From positions 1,315,424 through 1,379,423 of the forward strand of contig NW_008705564.1 in the NCBI RefSeq assembly GCF_000186865.1: 64,000 nt of DNA. The letters are read 5' to 3'. This DNA is from Aureococcus anophagefferens (taxonomy: Eukaryota; Sar; Pelagophyceae; Pelagomonadales; Pelagomonadaceae). The notes under the pieces are model-generated. The model was not told the DNA's origin, ran no database searches, and worked only from the letters and a program-made list of their open reading frames with translations. This document shows, one piece after another, positions 1 to 8,862 of this stretch (positions are counted from its first letter, which is position 1; each line of letters opens with the position of its first letter). Made by a program: the position numbers and the translations under genes.

Positions 1-483
1 CGCATGACCATCGGCATCGACGACCTCACGGGGAGCAGCATCGGCCGCACGGTGTCGAGCCTCAAGAAGGTCGACAACGAGCTCGTCGCGAAGCTCGCCA
101 AGCACCTCGTCAAGAAGTGGAAGACGCTCGTCAAGGAGGAGGAGGCCTCCGGCGGCGCCGCGCCCGCCGGGGCCGCCGCGCCCGAGGCCCCGGCGGCGCC
201 CGCGGACGACGCCGGCGACGCCGCGCCCGCGGACGACGCCGCGGCGCCCGCGGAGCCGGAGGCCGACGCGGAGGAGGCCGCGGCGGAGCCCGCGGAGGAG
301 GCCGCGGAGGAGCCCGCGGAGCCCGCGGCCGCGGAGGCGCCCGCGGAGTCGGAGGCGCCCGCGGAGTCCGCGGAACCCATGGACGAGGAGCCCGACGCGG
401 CGGAGGAGCCCGCCGCGGCGGAGGAGCCCGCGCGCGCGCCGAAGGAGGAGGTGCCCGACGACCTGTTCGACGAGGAAGAGTGA
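1..483 (+). CDS. TFIIS N-terminal (LW) domain protein, 5' part missing
   Basis: The reading frame is open from the first base, so the gene starts upstream of the window. The visible N-terminal stretch (SSIGRTVSSLKKV, then LAKHLVKKWKTLV) matches the last helices of the TFIIS N-terminal domain, a four-helix bundle found in transcription elongation factors (TFIIS, elongin A, Med26, IWS1). The first helices must lie upstream. After about residue 48 the protein becomes an Ala/Pro/Glu/Asp-rich, almost certainly disordered acidic tail ending in PDDLFDEEE. No zinc ribbon follows, so this is not complete TFIIS. A nuclear, transcription-linked role is inferred from the domain alone. The first methionine in the window at 4 is probably internal. 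Confidence 0.6.
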   Translation, partial: RMTIGIDDLTGSSIGRTVSSLKKVDNELVAKLAKHLVKKWKTLVKEEEASGGAAPAGAAAPEAPAAPADDAGDAAPADDAAAPAEPEADAEEAAAEPAEEAAEEPAEPAAAEAPAESEAPAESAEPMDEEPDAAEEPAAAEEPARAPKEEVPDDLFDEEE

Positions 484-573
484 CGTGCCCTCGCGTCCCC
501 GGGCGCCCCGCTAACGACGCGCGAAGCACGGAGGGCCGGCCGTCTTCCTTAGGCGCGGGGCCGCGCGCGGCCC

Positions 574-2063
574 TCACTCCGCGGGCGACGCGTCCTCGAC
601 GTCGCGCGCGAGCATGGGCCTCGAGATGCCCCAGGCCTCGCCGATGTCCTTGCAGTCCTGCATGGAGACGAGCGATCATCTCTCGGAACGGTCTCGAAGC
701 GTGGATGCTTTTTCCGGAACGCGTGCGCGCGGAACACTCACGTTGAAGCGATGTTGAATCACCCTCGTCCCGCCCTGGCCGGCACGTCGGCAGGCCCGTC
801 GCGTCGTCGATGGCGATCGTCGCCTTCGAGTCCTTGACGAGGAAGGAGAGGTCGAACATGTTCTCCACGGTCTCGCAGAAGGAGTCCGGGTTGACGACGA
901 GGGACATGAGGTCCAGGCCCGGGGCGTTTTTCGCGCCGTCCGTCGCCGGGTCGACGCCCGCGGACCGCATCTTCGACATCATGACGTCGTTGAGCTTCTG
1001 GAGCCGCAGGTTCGTCGCCTCCTCTTGCTGCGATGGGGGTGTGCCGTCGCTATGACTCGGTGCCGCTCGGAGGATGCGAGAGCGGTGGCCTTAAGGGCGT
1101 CGGTCCGCGGGCCCGCGCGCCCGGACGGATAACCCGCCGCGAGGAGGGCGCGCGCGCGCCGCGCGCGAGATATAGACTCTCGCGTTGGTGTTCCCCGGGT
1201 GTCTGGACGAAAGAAGCGTAGAAGAGGTGATCTGGTGTGTCGCGCCTCGATCGCAATTTGCCCGGGGGCGCCCTCGATGAAGAAAAAAACGGCGGACGCG
1301 GAAAAAACGCGCCTGCGCGGCGCCCTCCTTGAAGCCGCTCGTCGTCTCGTACTGGGTCTCCTCCTCGCCGTCGTCGACGACCTTCTTGCGCCGCTGCGCC
1401 GCCTTCTTCTCCTTCTCCGGCTTCTGGAGCGGCCCGCAGAGGAACGACGCCTCCGGGACGGCGCGGAAGAGGCCCGCGCACTGCGCGCCGAGGGCGACCC
1501 AGTCCATGTCGCCGCCGGCCTTGGTGAAGTCCTGCGACAGCGCCTTGCCGATGTCCGCCGCGCTGTACTGCGACACGTTCTTCGCGAGCTTGCCCGCGCG
1601 CTTCATCTGCGGGGGCGGGGCGGGCGGCGACGCTCGGGCGGCGCGCGCGCGCGGCCGCGGGTAGGGGCGCCGGCGCGCGCCGCCGCCTCGGAGAGCTGCA
1701 CGAGGATGTCGCCGTCGTTGACCATCTGCGGGGGGGGTCCGGGTCGCGGCGCGGAACCGCGGGAACCTTCCGGCGCGCCGGCGGCCGGCGGCCCGCGCGC
1801 GCGCGCGGCGGCCCCGCGGGTCGCGCGGCCCGGCGACGCACCTCGCGGTTGAAGCGGACCTTCTTGAAGAGGTTGTTGTTGTTGTTCCGCTCCTCGTCGA
1901 AGGCGTCGTGGTCCAGGTCCTGCAGGTCGACATTGCGGTCGCCGATGCGGTCGTAGAGCGTGCGCTGCTCCTGGCGCAGGATGCGCCGCTCCTCCTCGGT
2001 CTGGCCCTCCATCACCGGGGTCTTGTCCTTGACCTTCCGCTTCGTCGTCTGGGAGGCGGCCAT
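574..2063 (-). CDS. NSE4: Nse4, kleisin subunit of the SMC5/6 complex (multi-exon; last intron damaged)
   Basis: Nse4 bridges the Smc5/Smc6 heads in a nuclear DNA-repair complex. Exon 1 (2063-1842) carries the Nse4 N-terminal signature, RRILRQEQRTLYDRI and later NNLFKKVRFNRE. Exon 2 (1725-1687) continues with MVNDGDILVQLSE. Exon 3 (about 1606-1313) holds YSAADIGKALSQDF. Exon 4 (1027-786) has the C-terminal kleisin signature NPDSFCETVENMFDLSFLVKD. A last exon near 666-574 encodes SMQDCKDIGEAWGISRPML. Introns 1-3 (1726-1841, 1607-1686, about 1028-1312) keep the frame; introns 2 and 3 appear to use GC donors. The last intron is a truncated introner with no acceptor in the right frame, so the C terminus is broken or misassembled here. 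Family assignment is firm; exact exon ends are inferred. Confidence 0.8.
667..777 (-). mobile_element. Truncated family A introner in Nse4
   Basis: In gene sense it starts after GTGCCGGC (785-778) with CAGGGCGGGACGAG, then runs through the family A interior (ATTCAACATCGCTTCAACGT, later GATGATCGCTCGTC) and stops inside the conserved core. It jumps straight into exon sequence at about 666. The right terminal repeat, the AG acceptor and probably a few codons of the next exon are missing. The donor GT at 785-784 is intact. It is either a real deletion or an assembly collapse. Confidence 0.8.
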
Positions 2064-2383
2064 CGTGAGGGTCGCGGTGCGGCCGCGGCGGCTTCCCGCG
2101 GCGCGTTCAAAGGGTGGGTCGAGGCGACGCCGATTTGGCCGGACGGCGGCGCCGCTGAGGCGCCCGCCGCGGCCGGCGCCGTACGCCGTCGACGCCCGCG
2201 CCCGAAGGGAAGTAAGGGAGCAGCCGCGGCCCCGCGCTGCCCCATAAGGACTCAAAGGCCGAGCCACGGTGTCTCACGCGGTTAAAATGTCAGCGGGGCG
2301 GGGCGGGTGGTGCGGCGCGGCGGGCGGCGGGGTGCCGCGGGGTCTCGTGGTCGTGGGCGGGGGTTTTGGCCTTTGGTGTCCGC

Positions 2384-3903
2384 TCAGGAGCAGTCGAGGC
2401 CCGCGGCCTTGAGACGCGCCTCGAGGAGGGCGATCCTCTTGTCCTTCTCGTCGATCTCCTTCTGGAGCGCCGCGGGCGTCTTCATGGGCACGAAGGCCTT
2501 GGTCGCGCCGCCCGTCGGCTTCGCGCCGGCGCTGTCCGGGTTGAGCGACATCATGAGGGGCGTCTTCGTGACGCCGGAGAGCCACTCGTCGGCCGTGCAG
2601 GACGGGTGGCCGGAGAAGGTGTCCGGGAAGATGTCGTCCTGGAACGCGTCGGACTTGCGGGGCACGATGAAGCTCAGCGGCTCGACGATGCCGTTGCCGT
2701 TCTGCGACGTGAGCTTGAGGCACCGCGCGGTCTCGCAGGCCATGACGTTGAGGCCGCGCTTCGGCAGGAAGCAGGAGCCCTTGGCCGCCTGCGTCGAGCG
2801 GTACTCCGACAGCGCGAAGGCGAAGGGCTTGTCCTTGGACATCTCGTAGTAGCGGATGTTGCCGTCGCCCTTGCCGCACAGGTAGAGCACCTTCGTGTCG
2901 CAGTCGTAGTAGGGCACGATGACGCCCGCCGCCTGGTCGAGGTCGACCTTGTGCACCATCTTCGACAGGTCGCGCACGTCCCAGACCTTGATCTGGCGCT
3001 GGGACTGCTTCGTGAAGCCCACGGTCGCGAAGCGGCCTACCAAGTGCGACGGGTCGGATTTCTTCACATCTGCAGGCGAAATTCACGCGAAAAACACTCC
3101 TGTCGCTCGACGCTGGAAGCGGCCCGTGTCGCCGAGGAACGTCATCTTCACGGATTTCGCGCCCGCGTGCGCCTCCGGCAGCTCCATGGCCACGGCGCCG
3201 GCCCGCGGGTCGCCGAGGCGCACCTTCTTGTCCTTGCACGTCGTCGCCCACATCTTGCCCTCGTAGTCCCAGACGAGGTCCTGGATCAATTGCTCGTGCG
3301 CGGGCATGCCGCTGACCTCGCAGCCCTTCTCGATGTCCCAGACCTTGACGGAGAAGTCGCCGGACACGGACCCGAGCACGTTGTTCGCCGTCGGGTGGAA
3401 CCGCAGCAGCGTCACCTTGCGCCCGTGGCCGTGCAGGTCCACGAGCGGCTCCGTGATCGTCTCCGTGAGGCCGTCCGGCGGGATGCCCCAGACCTGCGGG
3501 ACGCGCGGGTTCGAGGCGAGACGTCGGACCAACGTGCGACACACCTTGATGGTCGAGTCCTCGGAGGCCGACGCGATGATGTGCTCGTGGAAGGGGTTGA
3601 AGTCGAAGTCGAGGACCGCGGACTTGTGGCCCGCGACGACGGGCGTGCCGGGCGCGAACTGGCCCTTCTTGCCGTAGGGCACGACCGCGAACGGGCCGCC
3701 GCCGCCCTACGAATGGTTTGTCGCGCGCGCCGCGCTGCGAACGGCGTTACCTGGAGCGCGACGGCGAAGAACTTGGTGTTCCCCTTGATGTACTGCTGCT
3801 CGCCGGTGACCGTCGCGAGTCGGAAGCCCTTGTAGGTGTTCTCGACCTTGGGCGGGTCGACGAAGACGTGGCGGTAGTGGCTGCTGCGCACGAAGCCGGA
3901 CAT
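2384..3903 (-). CDS. Coronin (WD40 actin-binding protein)
   Basis: Coronin binds F-actin and Arp2/3 in the cytosol. The N-terminal MSGFVRSSHYRHVF resembles the conserved coronin start. Four exons join in frame: 3903-3751, 3706-3545, 3493-3112 and 3069-2384, with tiny GT-AG introns of 44, 51 and 42 bp. The spliced protein (about 460 residues, usual for short coronins) has WD40 blades (GHKSAVLDFDFNPF, VLGSVSGDFSVKVWD, RQIKVWDVRDLS), the coronin extension near SGHPSCTADEWLSG, and ends in a short coiled coil (LQKEIDEKDKRIALLEARL) typical of coronin oligomerisation. It is divergent from the oxygenase gene at 4119 across a 215-bp shared promoter region. Confidence 0.9.
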
Positions 3904-4118
3904 GGTACCGGCGGACCGCTCGGAGAGCCGCGCGCAGTTCCTCGCTGCCGTGACGAGCTCTCAGGCCGACGAGAGCCAGCCGCGCCGCGCGCTCAAACTC
4001 GATCGTCAACGTTGTGGTAATTTTGGCAATCGGCGACAACATCTCCGTCTTGATGCCGTCGAGTATGGGAAATGATCTTGCTTGACATTGCGCTAAGGAC
4101 GCTGAGGCAGCCATAGCC

Positions 4119-4979
4119 ATGCGCAGGTGGCACCGCTGGATCGCGCTGCTCTGCATCAGCGCAAAAACCTTCCCAACACGCGCCGACGACGACGACGACG
4201 TGGCGCACTTCATAGCACAACTGCGCGCCGAGGCAAACGCGGCCTACGACGGCGACGCCGACGTATCCGCCGCCGTCGGCCGCGCGGCCTTCGTCGAGAG
4301 CTTCGTGGCCAACGGCCTCGAGGCGGCGGCGCGCGAGCTCCGGGAGCGCGGCGCGTGCCGCGCGGCCGTCGATGAATTGGACACCGCGACGAGCCGCGCG
4401 TGGCCGCTGCCCTGCGACGGCTGCGGCCGCGCGCTCGCGGCCGACGTCGCGACGGCGGAGGACGCCGCGGCGCTCGTCGCGGCGGCGACGGCGGCCATGG
4501 CGGCGCTCTTCCACCAGGGCGGCCGGACGGCGGTCGTGCCGGACGCGGCGCGCCTCGGCGGGGCCGCGGCCGCGGTCGTCGACGCGCTGCGCGACCGCGC
4601 CGCGGCCGTGATCACGGAGCACCTCGGCGCGCGGGGCCTCGTCGCCGCGGGCGCGCTGCTGACGCGGCTCTCGGCGGCGCCGGCGGACGACGCGCTCGAG
4701 CTCGACGCGGGCCACGCGTACTGGGAGCCCCACGTCGACCGGGACAACGTCGCCGCCTACGCCTACTCGGCCCTCGTCTACCTCGGCGACCAGGGCGCCG
4801 ACTTTGCGGGCGGCACGCTCGAGTTCCTCGACGGCGACGGCGCGCGCGCGGTGCGGCCGCGCCGCGGGCTCCTCGTCGCCTTCTCCTCGGGCGCCGAGAA
4901 CGCGCACCGCGTCTCCCGCGTCACGGCCGGCGACCGCTTCTCCCTCGCGTTCTGGTTCGCGGCCGACGGCGTAACATGA
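4119..4979 (+). CDS. 2-oxoglutarate/Fe(II) dioxygenase (prolyl 4-hydroxylase-like)
   Basis: A 286-residue single-exon protein with a short N-terminal signal peptide (RWIALLCISAKTFPTRA), so probably in the secretory pathway. The C-terminal half is a P4Hc-type double-stranded beta-helix: HVDRDN provides the HxD iron ligands, GGTLEFLDGDG is the core strand pair, ENAHRV the distal histidine, and GDRFSLAFWF holds the arginine expected to bind 2-oxoglutarate. All catalytic residues are present. The layout resembles OGFOD3-like membrane or secreted oxygenases. The substrate cannot be read from the sequence. Its stop codon overlaps an ATG (4976) that could start the next frame, but the better start of the next gene is at 5060. 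Confidence 0.8.
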   Translation: MRRWHRWIALLCISAKTFPTRADDDDDVAHFIAQLRAEANAAYDGDADVSAAVGRAAFVESFVANGLEAAARELRERGACRAAVDELDTATSRAWPLPCDGCGRALAADVATAEDAAALVAAATAAMAALFHQGGRTAVVPDAARLGGAAAAVVDALRDRAAAVITEHLGARGLVAAGALLTRLSAAPADDALELDAGHAYWEPHVDRDNVAAYAYSALVYLGDQGADFAGGTLEFLDGDGARAVRPRRGLLVAFSSGAENAHRVSRVTAGDRFSLAFWFAADGVT

Positions 4980-5059
4980 GCGACTGCTCCTTGACGGCAA
5001 GGCCGGCGGCAACCATTTTGGTGAACCACGTCTGGGCGCCAAGTTCTCCGTACGACGCC

Positions 5060-5683
5060 ATGGCCGTCACCGCCGCGCAGCAGCGCGCGCTCGCCGTCGG
5101 CCTCTGCGCCGCGTCCGCCCTGCTCCTCGCCGTCTTCGGGCTGCGCTACCAGGGCGCCGTCTACGACGTCGACGCCGCGACGACCTTCGCAACAACCTCG
5201 CCGAGCGCCTGCGACTTCCTCACCTGCGAGGCGAGCGGCTGCGACAAGGCTTTGAACCCCCACTACTGCGTCGACAACGGCGGCTGCTCCCCGACGCCCT
5301 GGCGCCCGGAGGACTGCGCGGAATCGTGCTCGCTGGCGGACTGCGCGGCGCGGGATCCGGACGGCGCGGACTCGTGCGCCGGCGTCGACTGCCCGAACGC
5401 GCGCTGCGAGGCGGCCCTGGGGCTCTGCGGCGACGACGCGCCCTTCCAGTGCCTCGAGGGGTCCGCGCGCTTCGGCTGCTCCGGCGACGCCTACGGCTGG
5501 GCGTCCGTCGCGGACACGCTCTGCTCGTCCTGCTGCGACGCGCGCACCTGCGCCCCGCCCCGGCCCCACGTCGTCGGCGGCGACCGCGACGGCCACGGCT
5601 GCATCGCGAGCGCGGGCTACTCCTGGTGCAAGCCCCTCGACAAGTGCGTCCGCTCCTGGAAGACGCCGTGCCCGGACGCGTGA
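5060..5683 (+). CDS. Cysteine-rich single-pass membrane or secreted protein
   Basis: Unrecognised as a named family. From the ATG at 5060 the protein is 207 residues: a short cytosolic N terminus, one hydrophobic segment (ALAVGLCAASALLLAVFGL), then about 170 residues with over 20 cysteines in closely spaced pairs, which implies a disulfide-rich extracellular or lumenal domain. The end, CIASAGYSWCKPLDKCVRSW, matches a short Cys motif of the form GYxWCxxxxKCxRxW that I recall from secreted protist proteins; that is recollection, not a search. An in-frame ATG at 4976 would add 28 residues without improving the signal segment. It lies 80 bp downstream of the oxygenase gene on the same strand. Confidence 0.65.
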   Translation: MAVTAAQQRALAVGLCAASALLLAVFGLRYQGAVYDVDAATTFATTSPSACDFLTCEASGCDKALNPHYCVDNGGCSPTPWRPEDCAESCSLADCAARDPDGADSCAGVDCPNARCEAALGLCGDDAPFQCLEGSARFGCSGDAYGWASVADTLCSSCCDARTCAPPRPHVVGGDRDGHGCIASAGYSWCKPLDKCVRSWKTPCPDA

Positions 5684-5695
5684 TGCTCTTAGAGC

Positions 5696-7117
5696 CTACA
5701 TAAGCATGTCGAGGTAGGCGAGGGCCGTCTCCTCGGTGACGGTCTCGTAGTCGCCATCAAGCGCGCTCCGTTTGATGAGCGTGATGGAGAGCGCGTAGGG
5801 CCGGAAGGGGGGCAGCGGATCATCGAGATCGAGATCCGCGGTCCAAGCCTGGTGCGAATTGCGCGGAAAGCATGGCTTGAAGTAAATGTGTACGCAGAAC
5901 ATGAAGATGTCCGAGAACGGACCGGGTGGAGGTTCCACCAGAAGATCGTAGTAGATTCCTGAGTGATTGAGCATCGTGCCCTCGTCGTCCGAATCTGCGT
6001 CGTCGCCGGGGATATAACGAGAGTATGGAGCCTCATGAAAGTTGCAGATGAGAGGGCATTGTCTACGGAGCCCGGCACCGAAGCCGCCCTCGTAGACCAT
6101 CTCGGCTCCGGTTCCCGCACTGACGCCTTCGATCGGGTCGTAGTGCGAGACCGGACATGATACGAGCGTCTTCGAACGCCATTCAGAAGGATCTGGCGAG
6201 GAGCGATGGCTCGACCATGCAGCGCTGAGCTTTGTGCCAGTTATCTGAACTGACGAATCCAGCATCAGACGGATGATCTCATCCGTATTCTTCGGATAGC
6301 AGCTAGCAACCGTCAGGCTGTGGGCACCGCGCCAAGAATCGCGCAGGTTCCGCGCCTGCGCCAGCGTCTCATCATCAATTTCCTCGCTAGGATCGTAGCG
6401 CAGAGCACGAAACGTAAAACGCGAAGAGTCGGCGCACGCGCCGTGGAGAGCAGCAATACGGTGCTGACGGTCCCAGCGCACCGCGACACTCTGGAAGCCG
6501 TCGTCTTCTTCGCGGGACAGGAATTCTCCCCATGTCGGCGGATCTGACGTGACCCGACTCGCGGAACGGCTACACGACGCCTTCACAGTCACACTGAACT
6601 CGACGGGAGCAGCCACTGGAACGAGCGGTCCGAAGAATAGCAGATGACCGTCGACGTATGGATCGTCTTTGTGCTGTGGCATCAAGCCGCTCACCGGGGC
6701 GAGCGAGAGCCCGAACGCAGTCTTGTCCCGCTCAGAGTAATTGCCGTAGCGCAGGCGTTGGCCGCCTAACGTGATCTCCCCGAAGATTTTGAACTCGCCG
6801 TCGCGCAGGCCGCGGTTCCGGGGCGCGTGGTTCCGCCGCGGCGCGGTGACCGGCGCGGTTCGGAAACAGTGCGCGAGCGGCAGGTAACAGGCACGCGCCG
6901 CCGCACCGATCACATCGAAGCCCACCAGTCGCGTCCACGAGGTCGTCCCCTTGCTCACGAGCTGCAGCGGCATCAACTGCTCGGCCTGTGCTTCATCAGC
7001 AAAGAATTGCAGGATCTCCTTCGAGACGACCCCGGGCATCATCAGGAGATGCGGTGCGATGTGAGAGGATTGGCTCGCCGCGCGCGTGCGCCCGACGGCG
7101 ACCTCGTGCGTCGCCAT
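5696..7117 (-). CDS. Uncharacterised protein, base composition unlike its neighbours
   Basis: A 473-residue frame from the ATG at 7117; the open frame continues further upstream without a better start. No family recognised. The N terminus (LMPLQLVSKGTTSW) vaguely resembles the leading helix of F-box-like proteins, which is weak. The rest is rich in beta-type segments and ends with LAYLDMLM. The sequence is visibly less GC-rich than the flanking genes and has more A/T in third codon positions, so it could be a recent acquisition or a fast-evolving family member. It is convergent with the cysteine-rich gene (stops 12 bp apart) and follows the MYND gene on the same strand. Confidence 0.55.
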   Translation of the reverse strand: MATHEVAVGRTRAASQSSHIAPHLLMMPGVVSKEILQFFADEAQAEQLMPLQLVSKGTTSWTRLVGFDVIGAAARACYLPLAHCFRTAPVTAPRRNHAPRNRGLRDGEFKIFGEITLGGQRLRYGNYSERDKTAFGLSLAPVSGLMPQHKDDPYVDGHLLFFGPLVPVAAPVEFSVTVKASCSRSASRVTSDPPTWGEFLSREEDDGFQSVAVRWDRQHRIAALHGACADSSRFTFRALRYDPSEEIDDETLAQARNLRDSWRGAHSLTVASCYPKNTDEIIRLMLDSSVQITGTKLSAAWSSHRSSPDPSEWRSKTLVSCPVSHYDPIEGVSAGTGAEMVYEGGFGAGLRRQCPLICNFHEAPYSRYIPGDDADSDDEGTMLNHSGIYYDLLVEPPPGPFSDIFMFCVHIYFKPCFPRNSHQAWTADLDLDDPLPPFRPYALSITLIKRSALDGDYETVTEETALAYLDMLM

Positions 7118-7306
7118 GGATGCCGCGCTTACGATCAATCGCGGCTTGCTCAAAGTCCGCTTGCGGCAAAAATTTGCTCCGCTCGCCGAACCGAGATGGA
7201 GTTGCCCGTGCAACGACCGGTGTCGGCCCCGTTTCAGTGGCGGCGGCGGTATCCCGGGCGATCCCTCGGCCGCCCCCCAAGCCGCCACCAAGCGCGTCGG
7301 ACAAAC

Positions 7307-8302
7307 TTACGCCTCGGTGAGGCCTGCGGCCTGCATCTCCTGGATCCACTCGTCCATGCAGGACTCCGGCCAGGTGAGCTTGCACGTCGCGTCGGGCCTG
7401 CCGCCGAAGCCGTCGGAGTAGTTCGTGTTGGAATCGGTGAATACGACGATAAATTCCATGTAGCGGCCCGCGACCTTGTCCATCCGATCGTAACATTCCT
7501 TGACCTTGTTGTACGTGGCGGCCATGACCGTCGACTGTCCCGCCGGGAGTCCCGCGAACGCGCCGTCCTTGGTCTGCCGCCGCGCCTCCTTGGCCGCGAA
7601 TCGTAGGCCCGGCAGGTCCGCGAACCACAACACGGATGCCTTCTGCGAGGTGAGGCCGCGCACGCGGAACTCGTCGAGGTCGCAGAAGACGACGAGCTGC
7701 CGCTCGAGATTGAAACCTTTCTCGACGCGACCCGGCTTGTCGGCGATGGACCCCTCGTCCATGCGCCGATCGAACATGAACCTGCCGATGAGCTCGCGCG
7801 TGCGCGGGTCGTTGACGACCGGGTTCAGGCGCTCCTTGATCCATTTCTGCTGCGCCGCCGCGCCCGTGGCGGACACGGAGCTCGGCTTCGGGTGGGGCAC
7901 GCACAAAATCTTGTGCCCCGCCTTCCAGTGCTTTCGCTGGCACGAAACGCCGCAGTACCACGCGTTGCAGCAGCGGTTGCACACGAAGACGCCGAGCTCG
8001 CCGCAGCCCGCGTCGCAGAGAGTCTTGCCTCGCTCGACCGGGTCGGCGGCGTCGTTCGATGCTCCTGCGTCCTTCGCCGGCCCCGCGGCCTTCGCCGGCC
8101 CCGTCGCCACGCAGACGGCATCAGAGGCAACGCACTCCTTGCAGCGCCGCTTCGCCGCCTTCGCCGTCCACTGCTTGCCGCTGAACGCATCTTTCGACAA
8201 ATTTGCACAACATGCTGCACACCGTCGTTGCTCGACAGCCGTCTCCTCCGACTCGACTCCCTCCGGCTCGACTGCGTTTGAGCTGGGCTCGCGATCAACC
8301 AT
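7307..8302 (-). CDS. MYND zinc-finger protein with an Stc1-like zinc motif
   Basis: 331 residues, single exon. Residues about 27-58 form a C-x2-C ... C-x2-C motif (CAACCANLSKDAFSGKQW, then RRCKEC), which resembles the Stc1 zinc finger. Residues about 96-134 are a classic MYND finger with seven Cys and one His (CDAGCGELG, CNRCCNAWYCGVSCQRKHW, HKILC). MYND fingers usually mediate protein-protein contacts. The C-terminal 190 residues are unassigned; they contain a beta-strand-rich stretch (QLVVFCDLDEF, RYMEFIVVFTDSN) but no SET domain, so this is not a SMYD methyltransferase. The same Stc1-like motif recurs in the hydrolase at 15879-17291. Confidence 0.75.
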   Translation of the reverse strand: MVDREPSSNAVEPEGVESEETAVEQRRCAACCANLSKDAFSGKQWTAKAAKRRCKECVASDAVCVATGPAKAAGPAKDAGASNDAADPVERGKTLCDAGCGELGVFVCNRCCNAWYCGVSCQRKHWKAGHKILCVPHPKPSSVSATGAAAQQKWIKERLNPVVNDPRTRELIGRFMFDRRMDEGSIADKPGRVEKGFNLERQLVVFCDLDEFRVRGLTSQKASVLWFADLPGLRFAAKEARRQTKDGAFAGLPAGQSTVMAATYNKVKECYDRMDKVAGRYMEFIVVFTDSNTNYSDGFGGRPDATCKLTWPESCMDEWIQEMQAAGLTEA

Positions 8303-8368
8303 GGGCTGCCGTCTGGCAAAAAAGGTAAACTTGCAACTTGAACGCTCAATTTAACAATCCGAAGCGAG

Positions 8369-8827
8369 ATGGGGCTGCCCAAGCTCCCGTTCCTCCTCCT
8401 CGGGGTCGCGGCCGCGACCAAGGGCCCCTGCGACGACTATTTCGGCAAGGGCACGGACGACAATTCCACCCTCATTACCGTCATCGACCCGGACATCCCC
8501 GCCCAGTACTGCAACGCCTCCAACATCACCTGGCCCTGCGCGTTCCAGCACCACACGGGCCCCTACTCGTCGTGTATCTCGCCGGGCCCGCCCGACGCGT
8601 GCCACCGCTACATGAAGGCCACCTACTCCTCGGACTGCGACCTGCTCAACGACGGCGCGGGCGGCGAGCACGCGGCGTGGGCGGGCGCCGTCGACGCGGC
8701 GCGGCGCTTCGACCTCGCGTCCGGCGCGCTGCGCGAGTGCGAGCACCACCTCATGAACGTCGAGATCACGTGCTGGGCGCCGCCGGCCGACGACCCCGTG
8801 GCGTGCGAGTGCCCCGAGCCCGCGTGA
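8369..8827 (+). CDS. Small secreted cysteine-containing protein
   Basis: 152 residues beginning with a clear signal peptide (MGLPKLPFLLLGVAAATKG). The mature part has about ten cysteines and two possible N-glycosylation sites (NST, NIT), so it is probably exported and disulfide-bonded. No family recognised. It ends 35 bp before the convergent M16 peptidase stop. The in-frame antisense frame across the next gene is a high-GC shadow. Confidence 0.6.
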   Translation: MGLPKLPFLLLGVAAATKGPCDDYFGKGTDDNSTLITVIDPDIPAQYCNASNITWPCAFQHHTGPYSSCISPGPPDACHRYMKATYSSDCDLLNDGAGGEHAAWAGAVDAARRFDLASGALRECEHHLMNVEITCWAPPADDPVACECPEPA

Positions 8828-8862
8828 CGGCCGCGCGCGCGCGCGGGGGCGGCGACGCACTA

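Noticed and set aside
1..483. Repeat array in the Ala/Pro/Glu tail
   Set aside because: Low-complexity coding sequence, without regular unit length or conserved spacers.
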